Below are positions 14,672-27,673 of a DNA stretch of 64,000 bases, piece after piece (position 1 is the first letter of the stretch; each line of letters opens with the position of its first letter). The stretch is from contig NMRB01000474.1 of NCBI GenBank assembly GCA_002633025.1, positions 122,757 to 186,756 of the forward strand, in the 5' to 3' direction. The stretch comes from Notospermus geniculatus (taxonomy: Eukaryota; Nemertea; Pilidiophora; Heteronemertea; Lineidae). Under the pieces are notes generated by a model. The model made no database searches and had not been told where the DNA came from. It worked only from the letters and a program-made list of their open reading frames with translations. The position numbers and the translations under genes are program-made.

Positions 14672-16263
14672 GAAGTCGGGAAGGCCTCACAAATGACTAG
14701 TCCTACACGCTGATCAATCACGCCGGTCGAATCCGAACCCTATCTCCTCGAGAATAAGAAGGGTTATCAAAGGAAGGTTGATGTAGCCTGTTTCTACGAT
14801 AGATCATTGATCTTTTGGTCCACATTTTCTCGCTAAACGTAAGGATGGCTAGACACTATTGACACGTGATTTGAGGATTGCCAACGTGTACCCCATGGCA
14901 GAAACGTTGATAAGAAGGGTTCACTGTTGACATACTCGTCCTGTGCTTGATCAGGCCGGACTTATTCAATCATCATTGCTAGCTTTACCACTTAGTGCCG
15001 TATATAAATAGCAAGACTATCGACATTCAAACAACGTAGCAAGAATCTCTGGCAGAGTTTGTTCATCGGTGGAGCGTGGAAAACATCCAAAACCTTGACA
15101 GGAAAGAACACTTCAAACAGTTACGTTATGAGGTTTCCATGCGTTTATTTATTAAATGGGATGAGTGTTTAACCTCACAAGGTAAATGTGATATGATGAG
15201 GAATGGCGGTAACAGCGACTGTAAGAGAAGTGGATATAACCGTGTGATGAAGTCCGTAAGAAGAAGAAGGTGAAGTCGTGTGAAGTCTCCCAGGGGAAAC
15301 AGTCGACGAGTTCCCGAAGAGATGTTGAAAGAGTGCCATGGAGCCTCTCCTAGGTACAAAGCATACGGTAAAGTCTTCAAGAGTTATGTACTAAAGTGCG
15401 ATGAACTCTCTTGAAAGTCACGACCGTGTGAAGCTAGAGATGTATACATTCGACACGTCTAAACCTCCGGGGTAACTTTTATGAAAGACTTTGATCCCAC
15501 GAGGTGACTTCGACATGAAGATATGAGCGATTAGCACTTAACTTTGTGTGGAAGAATAGAAGTGAGAAATGTAAATCGTGAATCGGCCTCTTGAGGGAGG
15601 TTGAGAACACCTTGCTCTAAGAAGACCTGATCGCTGCAGGGACAACAAAATCAAATGACAAGTAAGGCTGCCATCGCGAACAATAAAACGGATAACACCG
15701 TGTTGATATACCTCGGGAGGAGACTGTATAGGCCTACATGTATCTTTGGTGTTAATCCGGCAAAAGCAACTGTACATGTAAGTGACGTCACCGCAGAAAT
15801 CATGAAAAGCTTTGGAGATTTTCTCCTGAGCAGTCGTAAGCATCACCAGCACCAGTCGACTGAGCAAAGAGATGAGCAGCAAACTGAACCGTGAACACCA
15901 AGATTGAATTTTCGAGTTCATACTCCGACGGTTTCTGGATATTTCTTGAAAACTCTCAAGGCCGCGGAGATTTTATAGTTATTCGATACGAGCTGGCAAT
16001 GAACGCAGAAGAACTACCTTAGCGCACTTCCAGTTCCATATCAGAAAAAAAAACGTTGTTGAGTATACTCTAGAAATTGAAAAAAAAATGATGAAATCGG
16101 CTGAAAGAAATCTTCCCCAATGCCACCTGAGCAAACTAAATGTTTTTTCTCTCTGAATTCTAAATGAAAATCTCAGCGTCAAATACGACTATAACTCCTT
16201 AGACAGCTTTCTGTAAGGCTGGAGGAAACCGGAAGCCTTGTAGGAAACCGGTCCGTCTACCAG
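14672..16263. other. No gene seen
   Basis: Single-copy-looking sequence between two duplicated regions. Short open frames only, none resembling a known family. Confidence 0.6.
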
Positions 16264-17341
16264 GCGTAAAGGTGTTGAAGATACTACAACAGGTAAAACC
16301 AGAATCCCCGACGGTTGCTATGGTTAGTTTTTGGACAAAGGATTGTAGATGGGATGTATTAAACTGTGTACCTCTTCCGATACGTGGTTCCATGAATGTC
16401 TTGAATTATTAAAGCCACTTTAGCAGATGGGTTCTTCAAGTGAGGCGAAGTTAATGCCTCAGATGTGATGTTATGAGTTAAGGTGAAAAGGTACGCTTCA
16501 CCTATATACGGAGAGTAATGGATGCAGATTTAGTATGCACGTTCTGCACTTCAGTAAACGTGTAGCTCCCTCTGATTTGTTTATTCCTTATATTTTTCGC
16601 AGTAGCGAAACTTCGTAAGCCTTCACCAGCAAGACTCACCTCGTACTGGGAGTCGGGGAACGGACCACTGACTATTCTGTAGTGATTCAGAGAGTAAAAG
16701 CAGGCCCAAGCAAATAAAAAATCTTAGCTGGGGAAGCCTTGCCTGAATATTCATGATGATGAAAGCGTTTAGGTATCAAGTTCTTTGCCGCAATCTTCTT
16801 TACCCTACACCAATGATAGACGTGCACTCTGCACAGAAACCTGGCATGCACAACTCCATTGAATCCGTAAGAAACAGGTTGCGCGAAATATCGGAACTTC
16901 AAACGTTCCTACTTAGAAAGCTGTCAAATTTCCATTTAGATTGGATAGAGCCATCCGCTGAACCTGAATTGCGGATAGACACTTATTGGTAAGTGGAACT
17001 CCTTTCAGTGTAGCCGTCTTCGCTGCATGAGATGTCCGATCTCAAAAGATGAAAGATACACAAGGTAGAGCACTAGACCTTGCACCGGTCAAATACACCC
17101 TGATGATATTCGATAGAGAAACTGATGTGTGGTGGATCGGTAGACAGGGAAGATTGATGTGGAGTTTGAAGTCATCGAGTCATCAATCGAAGTTTGCTCC
17201 ATGCCTCAATAAACCACGAAAAAGAAGCCCGACCAGAGCCATAATGCCAAGAAATACAAGACATTGCAACGCAGTCAAGTTCATACAGAATGATAATTGA
17301 TATACATGTACCCATGTTCGTACTCTGTCTGCAGGTATCAA
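16264..17341. repeat. Tandem duplicated block 2, copy A
   Basis: About 1.08 kb, repeated at 17431-18513 after an 87-bp spacer. Both copies keep a Leu/Arg/Glu-rich stretch followed by a GTAAGT-like donor (16,99x and 18,16x), but the second copy has a 2-bp insertion upstream of it. No gene recognised. Confidence 0.88.
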
Positions 17342-17430
17342 CAAGCACAGCATTGAACGTCCCCCGTCGCCCCGGGTGCAAGTCCGACGGGCATGTATTT
17401 TGAAGATTCCATTCAGTATTAATGGCACAA

Positions 17431-18513
17431 GCGTAAAGGTGTTGAAGATACTACAACAGGTAAAACCAGAATCCCCGACGGTTGCTATGGTTAGTTTTTG
17501 GACAAAGGATTGTAGATGGGATGTATTAAACTGTGTACCTCTTCCGATACGTGGCTCCATGAATGTCTTGAATTATTAAAGCCACTTTAGCAGATGGGTT
17601 CTTCAAGTGAGGCAAAGTTAATGCCTCAGATGTGATGTTATGAGTTAAGGTGAAAAGGTACGCTTCACCTATACACGGAGAGTAATGGATGTAGATTTAG
17701 TATGCACGTTCTGCACTTCAGTAAGCATGTAGTTCCCTCTGATTTTTTATTCCTTATATTTTTCACAGCAGCATTATTTTAGACAACTTCGTAAGCCTTC
17801 ACCAGCAAGACTCACCTCGTACTGGGAGTCGGGGAACGGACCACTGTAAGTGATTCAGAGAGTAAAAGCAGGCTCAAGCGAATAAGAAATCTTAGCTGGG
17901 GAAGCCTTGCCTGAATAGCCATGATGATGAAAGCGTTTAGGTACATCAAGTTCTTTGCCGCAATCTTCTTTACCTTACACCAATGATAGGCGTGCACTCT
18001 GCACAGAAACCTGGCATGCACACAACTCCATTGAATCCGTAAGAAACAGGTTGCGCGAAATATCGGAACTTCAAACGTTCCTACTTAGAAAGCTGTCAAA
18101 TTTCCATTTAGATTGGATAGAGACATCCGCTGAACCTGAATTGCGGATAGACACTTATTGGTAAGTGGAACTCCTTTCAGTGTAGCCGTCTTCGCTGCAT
18201 GAGATGTCCGATCTCAAAAGATGAAAGATACACAAGGTAGAGCACTAGACCTTGCACCGGTCAAATACACCCTGATGATATTCGATAGAGAAACTGATGT
18301 GTGGTGGATCGGTAGACAGGAAAGATTGATGTGGAGTTTGAAGTCATCGAGTCATCAATCGAAGTTTGCCCCATGCCGCAATAAACCACGAAAAAGAAGC
18401 CCGACCAGAGCCATAATGCCAAGAAATACAAGACATTGCAACGCAGTCAAGTCCATACAGTATGATAATTGATATACATGTACCCATGTTCGTACTCTGT
18501 CTGCAGGTATCAA
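17431..18513. repeat. Tandem duplicated block 2, copy B
   Basis: Partner of 16264-17341, with small indels such as GGTATC against GGTACATC and TGCACAACT against TGCACACAACT. Confidence 0.88.
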
Positions 18514-20438
18514 TAAAGCGACAATTTTGTACGGATGAAGAGTGCACAGTATTGGTTCACGTGGGCTTGTGGACGCTGCGAGGCTTGTGCGAAATTTAAT
18601 TTCTACCACACGACAACAAAAAATATTATATCTATCATGTCTGTTCGAAAGTAGTGGCTTTCAATAGTGAGAAGCAGTTGTTTCCGTCAGAACACCAAGA
18701 ATACTTGGCGACATCAACGTTGTCTGCTAAATCCTCTTGAAAGGAAGATGCAACGTCGCAGAAGGCGCCAACCTGAATCGATTTGTCTCGATTGCGTACA
18801 CCTAAGTGCGAAATCATTGCTACCGTAATCCATCGAATCACCCACGACAGTTATCGTCTGGTTGTCTGACTCAAAACATGCTAGAACGTTATAGAACGCT
18901 TTGACCAACCATAGACTTCTCGTTAATAAGTCGGGATTTCGAGTTATGTATGTCGATATCTTATGACATCAATGCGTCATTTTGACGACGAGGTTTATAC
19001 CACCCGCCCCGGACAGATTACGTGATACCTAATATTTTCCTCGTGGCAATTTGCGGGAACGTTTCCCTTGCCTGATTTTGCTCAATTGGGATCTGTTGGT
19101 GACGATATGTATTTTGAATAAAGATTTTATCGTTTCATCCCGAAATATATCAACCAAAATTCACATCCAAACGACAAAGCCACACAAACATACTGCGTCT
19201 CCTCTAAGTTGTTTCAAGACAATCTTACGGATTCCATTTGATTATAAACGTCATGTAGCTGACAAAGAGAATTCGTGTTGATGTTTGATGTTTGATTTCG
19301 ACATTATCAATTGATTGAATCAGGGAGAATATCTGGCGGTGAAATCCGGTGGAGATGTATTAGTATTAAAGGATCGCCAGAAGTTAGACTCCTTCTGGGA
19401 AAGGAGCATTCTCTAGTTCAGCAACAAATCACCCATTTAAGTTCATACATGTACATTGTACATGTACATGAAATGAGCATTTCAAAACTCCAGGCCAGAA
19501 TGTCTAGGAATTTTCGAACATAGATCTACCCCAATACCAAGAAGAATCTCTTCAGTTTGCCAAATAAATTAGAGACTTCCAGTTGAGTTCTGCTCCTGGC
19601 GGATAAACAGTCTATCGGGGCATAAAAAAGTAATTTAAACTGAGAACAGCTGGTAAAAAGCCAGTCGGTTGCCAAAGATGGCTGGCAGGTGGGTCTTCTC
19701 CAACATTCGAGGCCAATTACAAGCAATGCTGTCGTTTCAGGAGGATTGGCTGGATTTAGGTGCATTTCTTTGAATGAAGACGCGAGTGGCATTGACTCCT
19801 ACATGTACGTCATCGTACTAAAACAATAAAGAGCATGAGAGAGACGCTTTGTAACGTACACGTACATCGTTGCATATTGTGGAAAATTTCACAAAGGGTT
19901 GTCCCCTCCATTCATATAATGAGGTCCTTACGATGTACACTGTACACTACAGTAATGTGCACGGTGACGCCATGAAAAAAATCATGCAGAATGTGCTGCT
20001 GAACCAATGTTCTCCTCGCTTAATTCCTTGGTGAGAACCTTAACTTAAGCAACAACATGCATTTGTCGAAGATTAATGTCAGCAAAAAGAGAATTAATTT
20101 CTCAAGAAAACAATCCCAGTCTTTTCATTCATTTCACGATTTGTTTAATTGCTTCTCCAATATAATTGGGATTTGTGCAAACGTTCTTAGTGCTGGTTCA
20201 TTAAGGAGAAAACGATTCCTGATATTACGTCTAAACGATCAGGTAAAAAGTTTTATCCCTAAATTTCACCATAACAACGCTGTTGATCGCATCTATTTAC
20301 GGGAAAAACGAGTCACCGTGGCGTGATTTGCAACCGAGAGTATGATATGATTAGCTCAACACTGCTCATGAAATACACAATGAAGAAGAAATGAGCAAGT
20401 TCGACAAGTACGAATTGATGATGGATGCAGGTGGGACA

Positions 20439-20573
20439 GGAATCTAAGTCCCCAGGCTCCATATTCATAAATAAACAAACGTAATTCAGAGTGTGGTACT
20501 TATCTTTTGTGTTGAATAAAGAATAAGTGTCACACTTAAGACTTAGTTTTATGGGGGCCTGGAATCTAAGTCC
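20439..20573. mobile_element. Short palindromic element between 13-bp direct repeats
   Basis: GGAATCTAAGTCC flanks both sides of a 109-bp palindrome-rich segment. The inner words (TATCTTTTGTGTTGAA, AGTGTCACACTT) recur, inverted, at about 58,650-58,735 and 60,257-60,346 in SLC6 introns. The same structure is in block 3 copy B at about 25,42x-25,55x. Confidence 0.6.
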
Positions 20574-21676
20574 GGTTTTATTGAGGATATGGCTATAGAA
20601 AGCACGACCAATCGAAGACAGCCTTACAGCAGACTATTCTCGCTAGGATGTACATTCCTTGGATTTCTACTCCTTTCACACCGGCATTAGCCAATACGAA
20701 ATTACATTAGCTCAGACATCTTCAAGTCATTGTAGCCTACTTTGATACTTCAATGTGGTAATGCAATGAACACAACCGAAGATACCATACAAGAAAAGAA
20801 GCTTCAGATAATTGCTAATGGTGAATCTCATAAGCCTTGTGACCACAATACACGATAGCAGATCGTCGAAACTTTTTCTTGGCGAAATTACCAAAAAAAT
20901 ATGAGCCGAACATCCGCTTATGATATTCATTTGTCAAACCGTTGCATCAATTGGTAATAAATCATTCATGAAAGAGATGGGAAGGTACCCTCGAGGAAAG
21001 TGACTCCATTCCCAGGTTGATTCGTTATAAATCGAGGGAAATTCTGCGGTAAAACACAACCCATTTTACTTTATAGCTTGTCTTTAGAGTGACATTGACT
21101 TTGAAGTACTTACTTTCGGCGATGATGTATTGGTAACTGTTGACAACTGAACGCAAACGGTGAGGCAGATAATGGAAGAGCTGGTGATTCTCGACAGGAA
21201 CCTCGTCGTACTCACTGCTACGACGTCCATGTACATGATTGTCTGTACAGACAGATGCGTGTTGCGTGATCCCGAACCAACGGTTCCCTTCGTGTTGAAG
21301 ATTCACCAGACTGCACCTGTTGAACGCCAATGAAGTCACATTTGGTGACTCTCTCAACCAATTCTAACTACATGTATTGGGAAACTGAAGTGTGAGAAAC
21401 GTTTCCAGTCTCATCTCGAGGGCCACCTTCTTTCACCCGATGGTTCTGCGGATCCTACATGCACTTAGAATCATCTACTGGCATGTTCACATTTTTCATC
21501 CGATTTACACGTACATGTACATGCAGAACGGTTCGTTTCTGATCTGTCCTGATGCAGTTACTGAGCGTTGACGGTGTTCGATTCAATCAGATGCAGATTC
21601 CATACTAGTTCGACGTTCCCCACGTAGCATGAGGAGAGATTAGAAATAAACCGTTCTGTATGTTACATGGAAACAT

Positions 21677-21808
21677 TTGGGCCGATTTCACAAAGGGCGT
21701 TTAAGACTTAGACGCGTGTAACTTCACTAAAATGCACGCACTTCCACAATGCATTTGACGAAGTTACACGCGTCTAAGTCTTAAACACCCTTTGTGAAAT
21801 CGGCCCAA
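21677..21808. mobile_element. Foldback MITE, 132 bp, present in one of two copies
   Basis: Nearly perfect inverted arms of about 50 bp beginning TTGGGCCGATTTCACAAAGG. The partner block at 26,650-26,660 lacks it and reads straight through. Shares internal sequence with the element in the MATE gene at 46321-46458. Confidence 0.88.
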
Positions 21809-22833
21809 AGTATGTAGTTTATGGTGGAAATGATGTTCGAGTCCCCTTGACATGCTTGACTACCATATATTCTTGTCTTTCTTGTCATCGGCAAGAGTGT
21901 CGTTTTGTCGGTTAACATTCAGCTTTTAGAACGTTCCCACTGCAGATATGATATCTGACAGAAAACACGATTTTTATCTGTACACTTGACGAACAAGATT
22001 CCATTTCAGACGTACGCGATTTTCCCAAATATTTTGATGAGGAGTTATCTTCTGCGTTTTAATGAGCAAGTAAGTGAGCTACTTGAGCAAGATGGCTGCC
22101 CGCTGGGAAAAGAAACAGACCGTGCCTCTTTCACATCCCCGTGTGGTTGTACAAATAATTGGGAAAGCACCTTGTTACCTCGACCATTTCTCTTTTCAGA
22201 AAAAAGATACGGACGCATTTTCTAAATATTTTTGGGCAGGAAATCCTAAAAGTGGAAAAAGCTCCAGGCAAGCACTTGGGGATTCTTCCCTACAGGTTAC
22301 ACTGTTAGTTCGATGGTAGTCCCCCGCCTTCTCTTTCTTCCGCGCAACTGTACGAAACGTACCCAGCTCCGGAAGGATCACCACTCAGAAAGTCGATCAA
22401 CGATCGATCAGCGGCGAATGTTTCGTTTTTGCCCGTCGAGCCTGGCTAATAGACCGCATCGATATGATGCTTTAGGGGCTACAAGTAAATACAAAAACAT
22501 CGTTAGCATGGTTCCCTGCAGGCGGCGATTTTTACCATTAGGCGTGAAGCCACCAAGGGAGGTGCTATGTGGAATATCGGTGGTATGTGTGCTTCTGGAA
22601 ATGGATACGAAGGAAACCTTAGGGCTACAGGTCTGTCTGTGACACAAGACAAGCGATCAAAGAACTTCTTCGAGGACCGCGCTAATGAGATGTGGCTGGT
22701 CTTCCAAGAATGTGCATCACTTGAATGAACAGACATAAACTAAGCCAGAACATGAAAAAAGTTCCACACCAATAGCTTCTGGTTCTAGTTCCTAGCGCGT
22801 ATGCCTTAACATTTTGATAACATATCAAAATAA

Positions 22834-23415
22834 GCCTACCATAAAAATTTTGTGAAATTCCGTTCAGTATTGAAGGCGTAATCGCAGTTTTTGTGTTTTG
22901 GCTTTTGGCCCCCTGGTGGCAAAGTGGAAAATCAGATTTGGCCGATTCTTTCACGCGACACACCGTTGGCCCATGGTTCATCCGCCCCATCAAATATCAA
23001 CCCAAAATTTTCAGTCGTTCAGAAGTTACAGAGCGGAAGGGAACTTATGTGGTTTTTACAAAGCGCCCCCTAGAGGGCTGAAAAATGAATTAAATTGAAA
23101 ACCCGTATGATATGTTATGTACCCTTGCCAGATGAGCCTACCATAAAAATTTCGTGAAATTCCATTCAGTATTAAAGGCGTGATCGCAGTTTTTGTGTTT
23201 TGGCTTTCGGCCCCCTGGTGGCAAAGTGGAGAATCGGATTTGGCCGATTCTTTCACGCGACACACCTTTGGCCCGTGGTACATCCCTCCACCAAATATGA
23301 ATCCAAAATCTTCAGTCGTTCTTAAGTTATAGAGCGGAAGGGACTAGTAGCGGCGAGCGGCATAGGCGCACGGACGGCCGGTATTTTCAAGTCCCCCTCC
23401 GAGGGCTCCGGGGGA
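22834..23415. repeat. Two-unit, about 300-bp repeat element with CTCF-like words
   Basis: Two direct units, starting GCCTACCATAAAAATTT at 22834 and 23136, followed by a G/C-rich end. It sits exactly between the two copies of block 3. Each unit contains CCCCCTGGTGGC (22909-22920, 23211-23222), and the first also contains GCGCCCCCTAGAGGGC (23063-23078). Related wording recurs near 35,530-35,610, so it is an interspersed family. Confidence 0.85.
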
Positions 23416-26400
23416 CAATAAAGCGACAATTTTGTACGGATGAAGAGTGCGCAGTATTGGTTCACGTGGGCTTGTGGACGCTGCGAGGCTTGTGCGGAAT
23501 TTAATTTCTACCACAAGACAACAAAGATATTATATCTGTCATGTCTGTTCGAAAGTAGTGGCTTTCAATAGTGAGAAGCAGTTGTTTCCGTTTACTCTCT
23601 CAGAACACCAAGAATACTTGGCGACATCAACGTTGTCTGCTAAATCCTCTTGAAAGGAAGATGCAACGTCGCAGAAGGCGCCAACCTGAATCGATTTGTC
23701 TCGATTGCGTACACCTACATGTAAGTGCGAAATCATTGCTACCGTAATCCATCGAATCACCCACGACAGTTATCGTCTGGTTGTCTGACTCAAAACATGC
23801 TAGAACGTTATAGACAGTATGAAGGATTGCAAATGTCAGAGGCAGGACGTAAACGACATCATGTTTTATAGTCACGCTTTGACCAACCATAGACTTCTCG
23901 TTAATAAGTCGGGATTTCGAGTTATGTATGTCGATATCTTATGACATCAATGCGTCATTTTGACGAGGAGGTTTATACCACCCGCCCCGGACAGATTACG
24001 TGATACCTAATATTTTCCTCGTGGCAATTTGCGGGAACGTTTCCCTTGCCTGATTTTGCTCAATTGGGATCTGTTGGTGACGATATGTATTTTGAATAAA
24101 GATTTTATCGTTTCATCCCGAAATATATCAACCAACATTCACATCCAAACGACAAAGCCACACAAACATACATGTACTGCGTCTCGTCTAAGTTGTTTCA
24201 AGACAATCTTAACGGATTCCATTTGATTATAAACGTCATGTAGCTGACAAAGAGAACTCGTGTTGATGTTTTGATGTTTGATTTCGACATTATCAATTGA
24301 TTGAATCAGGGAGAATATCTGGCGGTGAAATCCGGTGGAGATGTATTAGTATTAAAGGACCCCCAGAAGTTAGACTCCTTCTGGGAAAGGAGCATTCTCT
24401 AGTTCAGCAACAAATCACCCATTTAAGTTCATACATGTACATGTACATGTACATGAAATGAGCATTTCAAAACTCCAGGCCAGAATGTCTAGGAATTTTC
24501 GAACATAGATCTACCCCAATACCAAGAAGAATCTCTTCAGTTTGCCAAATAAATTAGAGACTTCCAGTTGAGTTCTGCTCCTGGCGGATAAACAGTCTAT
24601 CGGGGCATAAAAAAGTAATTTAAACTGAGAACAGCTGGTAAAAAGCCAGTCGGTTGCCAAAGATGGCTGGCAGGTGGGTCTTCTCCAACATTCGAGGCCA
24701 ATTACAAGCAAAGCTGTCGTTTCAGGAGGATTGGCTGGATTTAGGTGCATTTCTTTGAATGAAGACGCGAGTGGCATTGACTCCTACATGTACGTCATCG
24801 TAAAACAATAAAGAGCATGAGAGAGACGCACTGTACGTACACGTACATCGTTGCATATTGTGGAAAATTTCACAAAGGGTTGTACCCTCCATTCATATAA
24901 TGAGGTCCTTACGATGTACACTGTACACTACAGCAATGTGCACGGTGACGCCATGAAAAAAATCATGCAGAATTTGCTGCTGAACCAATGTTCTCCTCGC
25001 GTTATATTCTTGGTGAGAACCTTTAACTTAAGCAACAACATGCATTTGTCGAAGATTAATGTCAGCAAAAAGAGAATTAATTTCTCAAGAAAAACTATCT
25101 CAGTCTTTCATTCATTTCACGATTTGTTTAATTGCTTCTCCAATATAATTGGGATTTGTGCAAACGTTCTTAGTGCTGGTTCATTAAGGAGAAAACGATT
25201 CCTGATATTACGTCTAAACGATCAGGTAAAAAGTTTTATCCCTAAATTTCACCATAACAACGCTGTTGATTGCATCTATTTACGGGAAAAACGAGTCACC
25301 GTGGCGTGATTTGCAACCGAGAGTATGATATGATTAGCTCAACACTGCTCATGAAATACACAATGAAGAAGAAATGAGCAAGTTCGACAAGTACGAATTG
25401 ATGATGGATGCAGGTGGGACAGGAATCTAAGTCCCCAGGCTCCATATTCATAAATAAACAAACGTAATTCAGAGTGTGGTACTTATCTTTTGTGTTGAAT
25501 AAAGAATAAGTGTCACACTTAAGACTTAGTTTTATGGGGGCCTGGAATCTAAGTCCGGTTTTATTGAGGATATGGCTATAGAAAGCACGACCAATCGAAG
25601 ACAGCCTTACAGCAGACTATTCTCGCTAGGATGTACATTCCTTGGATTTCTACTCCTTTCACACCGGCATTAGCCAATACGAAATTACATTAGCTCAGAC
25701 ATCTTCAAGTCATTGTAGCCTACTTTGATACTTCAATGTGGTAATGCAATGAACACAACCGAAGATACCATACAAGAAAAGAAGCTTCAGATAATTGCTA
25801 ATGGTGAATCTCATAAGCCTTGTGACCACAATACACGATAGCAGATCGTCGAAACTTTTTCTTGGCGAAATTACCAAAAAAATATGAGCCGAACATCCGC
25901 TTATGATATTCATTTGTCAAACCGTTGCATCAATTGGTAATAAATCATTCATGAAAGAGATGGGAAGGTACCCTCGAGGAAAGTGACTCCATTCCCAGGT
26001 TGATTCGTTATAAATCGAGGGAAATTCTGCGGTAAAACACAACCCATTTTACTTTATAGCTTGTCTTTAGAGTGACATTGACTTTGAAGTACTTACTTTC
26101 GAAGATGATGTATTGGTAACTGTTGACAACTGAACGCAAACGGTGAGGAAGATAATGGAAGAGCTGGTGATTCTCGACAGGAACCTCGTCGTACTCACTG
26201 CTACGACATCCATGTACATGATTGTGCGTAGACAGATGCCTGTTGCGTGATCCCGAACCAACGGTTCCCTTCGTGTTGAAGAAGAATCACCAGACTGCAC
26301 CTGTTGAACGCCAATGAAGTCACATTTGGTGACTCTCTCAACCAATTCTAACTATTGGGAAACTGAAGTGTGAGAAACGTTTCCAGTCTCATCTGGAGGG

Positions 26401-27673
26401 CCATCTTCTTTCACCCGATGGTTCTGCATCCTACATGCATGCATGCACTTAGCATCATCTACTGGCATGTTGACATTTTTCATCCGATTTACACGTACAT
26501 GCAGAACGGTTCGTTTCTGATCTGTCCTGATGCAGTTACCGATCGTTGACGGTGTTAGATTCAATCAGATGCAGATTCCATACTAGTTCGACGTTCCCCA
26601 CGTAGCATGAGGAGAGATTAGAAATAAACCGTTCTATATGTTACATGGAAACATAAAGTATGTACATGTAGTTTATGGTGGAAATGATGTTCGAGTCCCC
26701 TTGACTACCATAATTCTTGTCTTTCTTGTCATCGGCAAGAGTGTCGTTTTGTCGCACATTCAGCATTTAGAACGTTCCCACTGCAGATATGATATCGGAC
26801 AGAAAACACGATTTTATCTGTACACTTGACGAACAAGATTCCATTTCAGACGTACGCGATTTTCCCAAATATTTTGATGAGGAGTTATCTTCTGCGTTTT
26901 AATGAGCAAGTAAGTGAGCTACTTGAGCAAGATGGCTGCCCGCTGGGAAAAGAAACAGACCGTGCCTCTTTCACATCCCCGTGTGGTTGTACAAATAATT
27001 GGGAAAGCACCTTGTTACCTCGACCATTTCTCTTTTCAGAAAAAAGATACGGACGCATTTTCTAAATATTTTTGGGCAGGAAATCCTAAAAGTGGAAAAA
27101 GCTCCAGGCAAGCACTTGGGAATTCTTCCCTACAGGTTACACTGTTAGTTCGATGGTAGTCCCCCGCCTTCTCTTTCTTCCGCGCAACTGTACGAAACGT
27201 ACCCAGCTCCGGAAGGATCACCACTCAGAAAGTCGATCAACGATCGATCAGCGGCGAATGTTTCGTTTTTGCCCGTCGAGCCTGGCTAATAGACCGCATC
27301 GATATGATGCTTTAGGGGCTACAAGTAAATACAAAAACATCGTTAGCATGGTTCCCTGCAGGCGGCGATTTTTACCATTAGGCGTGAAGCCACCAAGGGA
27401 GGTGCTATGTGGAATATCGGTGGTATGTGTGCTTCTGGAAATGGATACGAAGGAAACCTTAGGGCTACAGGTCTGTCTGTGACACAAGACAAGCGATCAA
27501 AGAACTTCTTCGAGGACCGCGCTAATGAGATGTGGCTGGTCTTCCAAGAATGTGCATCACTTGAATGAACAGACATAAACTAAGCCAGAACATGAAAAAA
27601 GTTCCACACCAATAGCTTCTGGTTCTAGTTCCTAGCGCGTATGCCTTAACATTTTGATAACATATCAAAATAA
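23416..27673. repeat. Large duplicated block 3, copy B
   Basis: Partner of 18511-22833. It carries an extra about 50 bp near 23,815-23,875, several 6-bp TACATG additions or losses, and an empty site at about 26,655 where copy A has a MITE. Confidence 0.92.

Larger units (their letters stand above)
18511..22833. repeat. Large duplicated block 3, copy A
   Basis: About 4.3 kb, co-linear with 23416-27673. Contains the foldback element at 21677-21808, which is absent from the partner. The last kilobase (from about 21,990) is almost identical in the two copies, more so than the rest. No gene recognised. Confidence 0.92.

Noticed and set aside
16840-16996. Possible exon NSIESVRNRLREISELQT followed by a GTAAGT-like donor
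   Set aside because: The second copy has a 2-bp insertion just upstream, no neighbouring exon joins in frame, and copies are alike throughout, so similarity is not evidence of coding.
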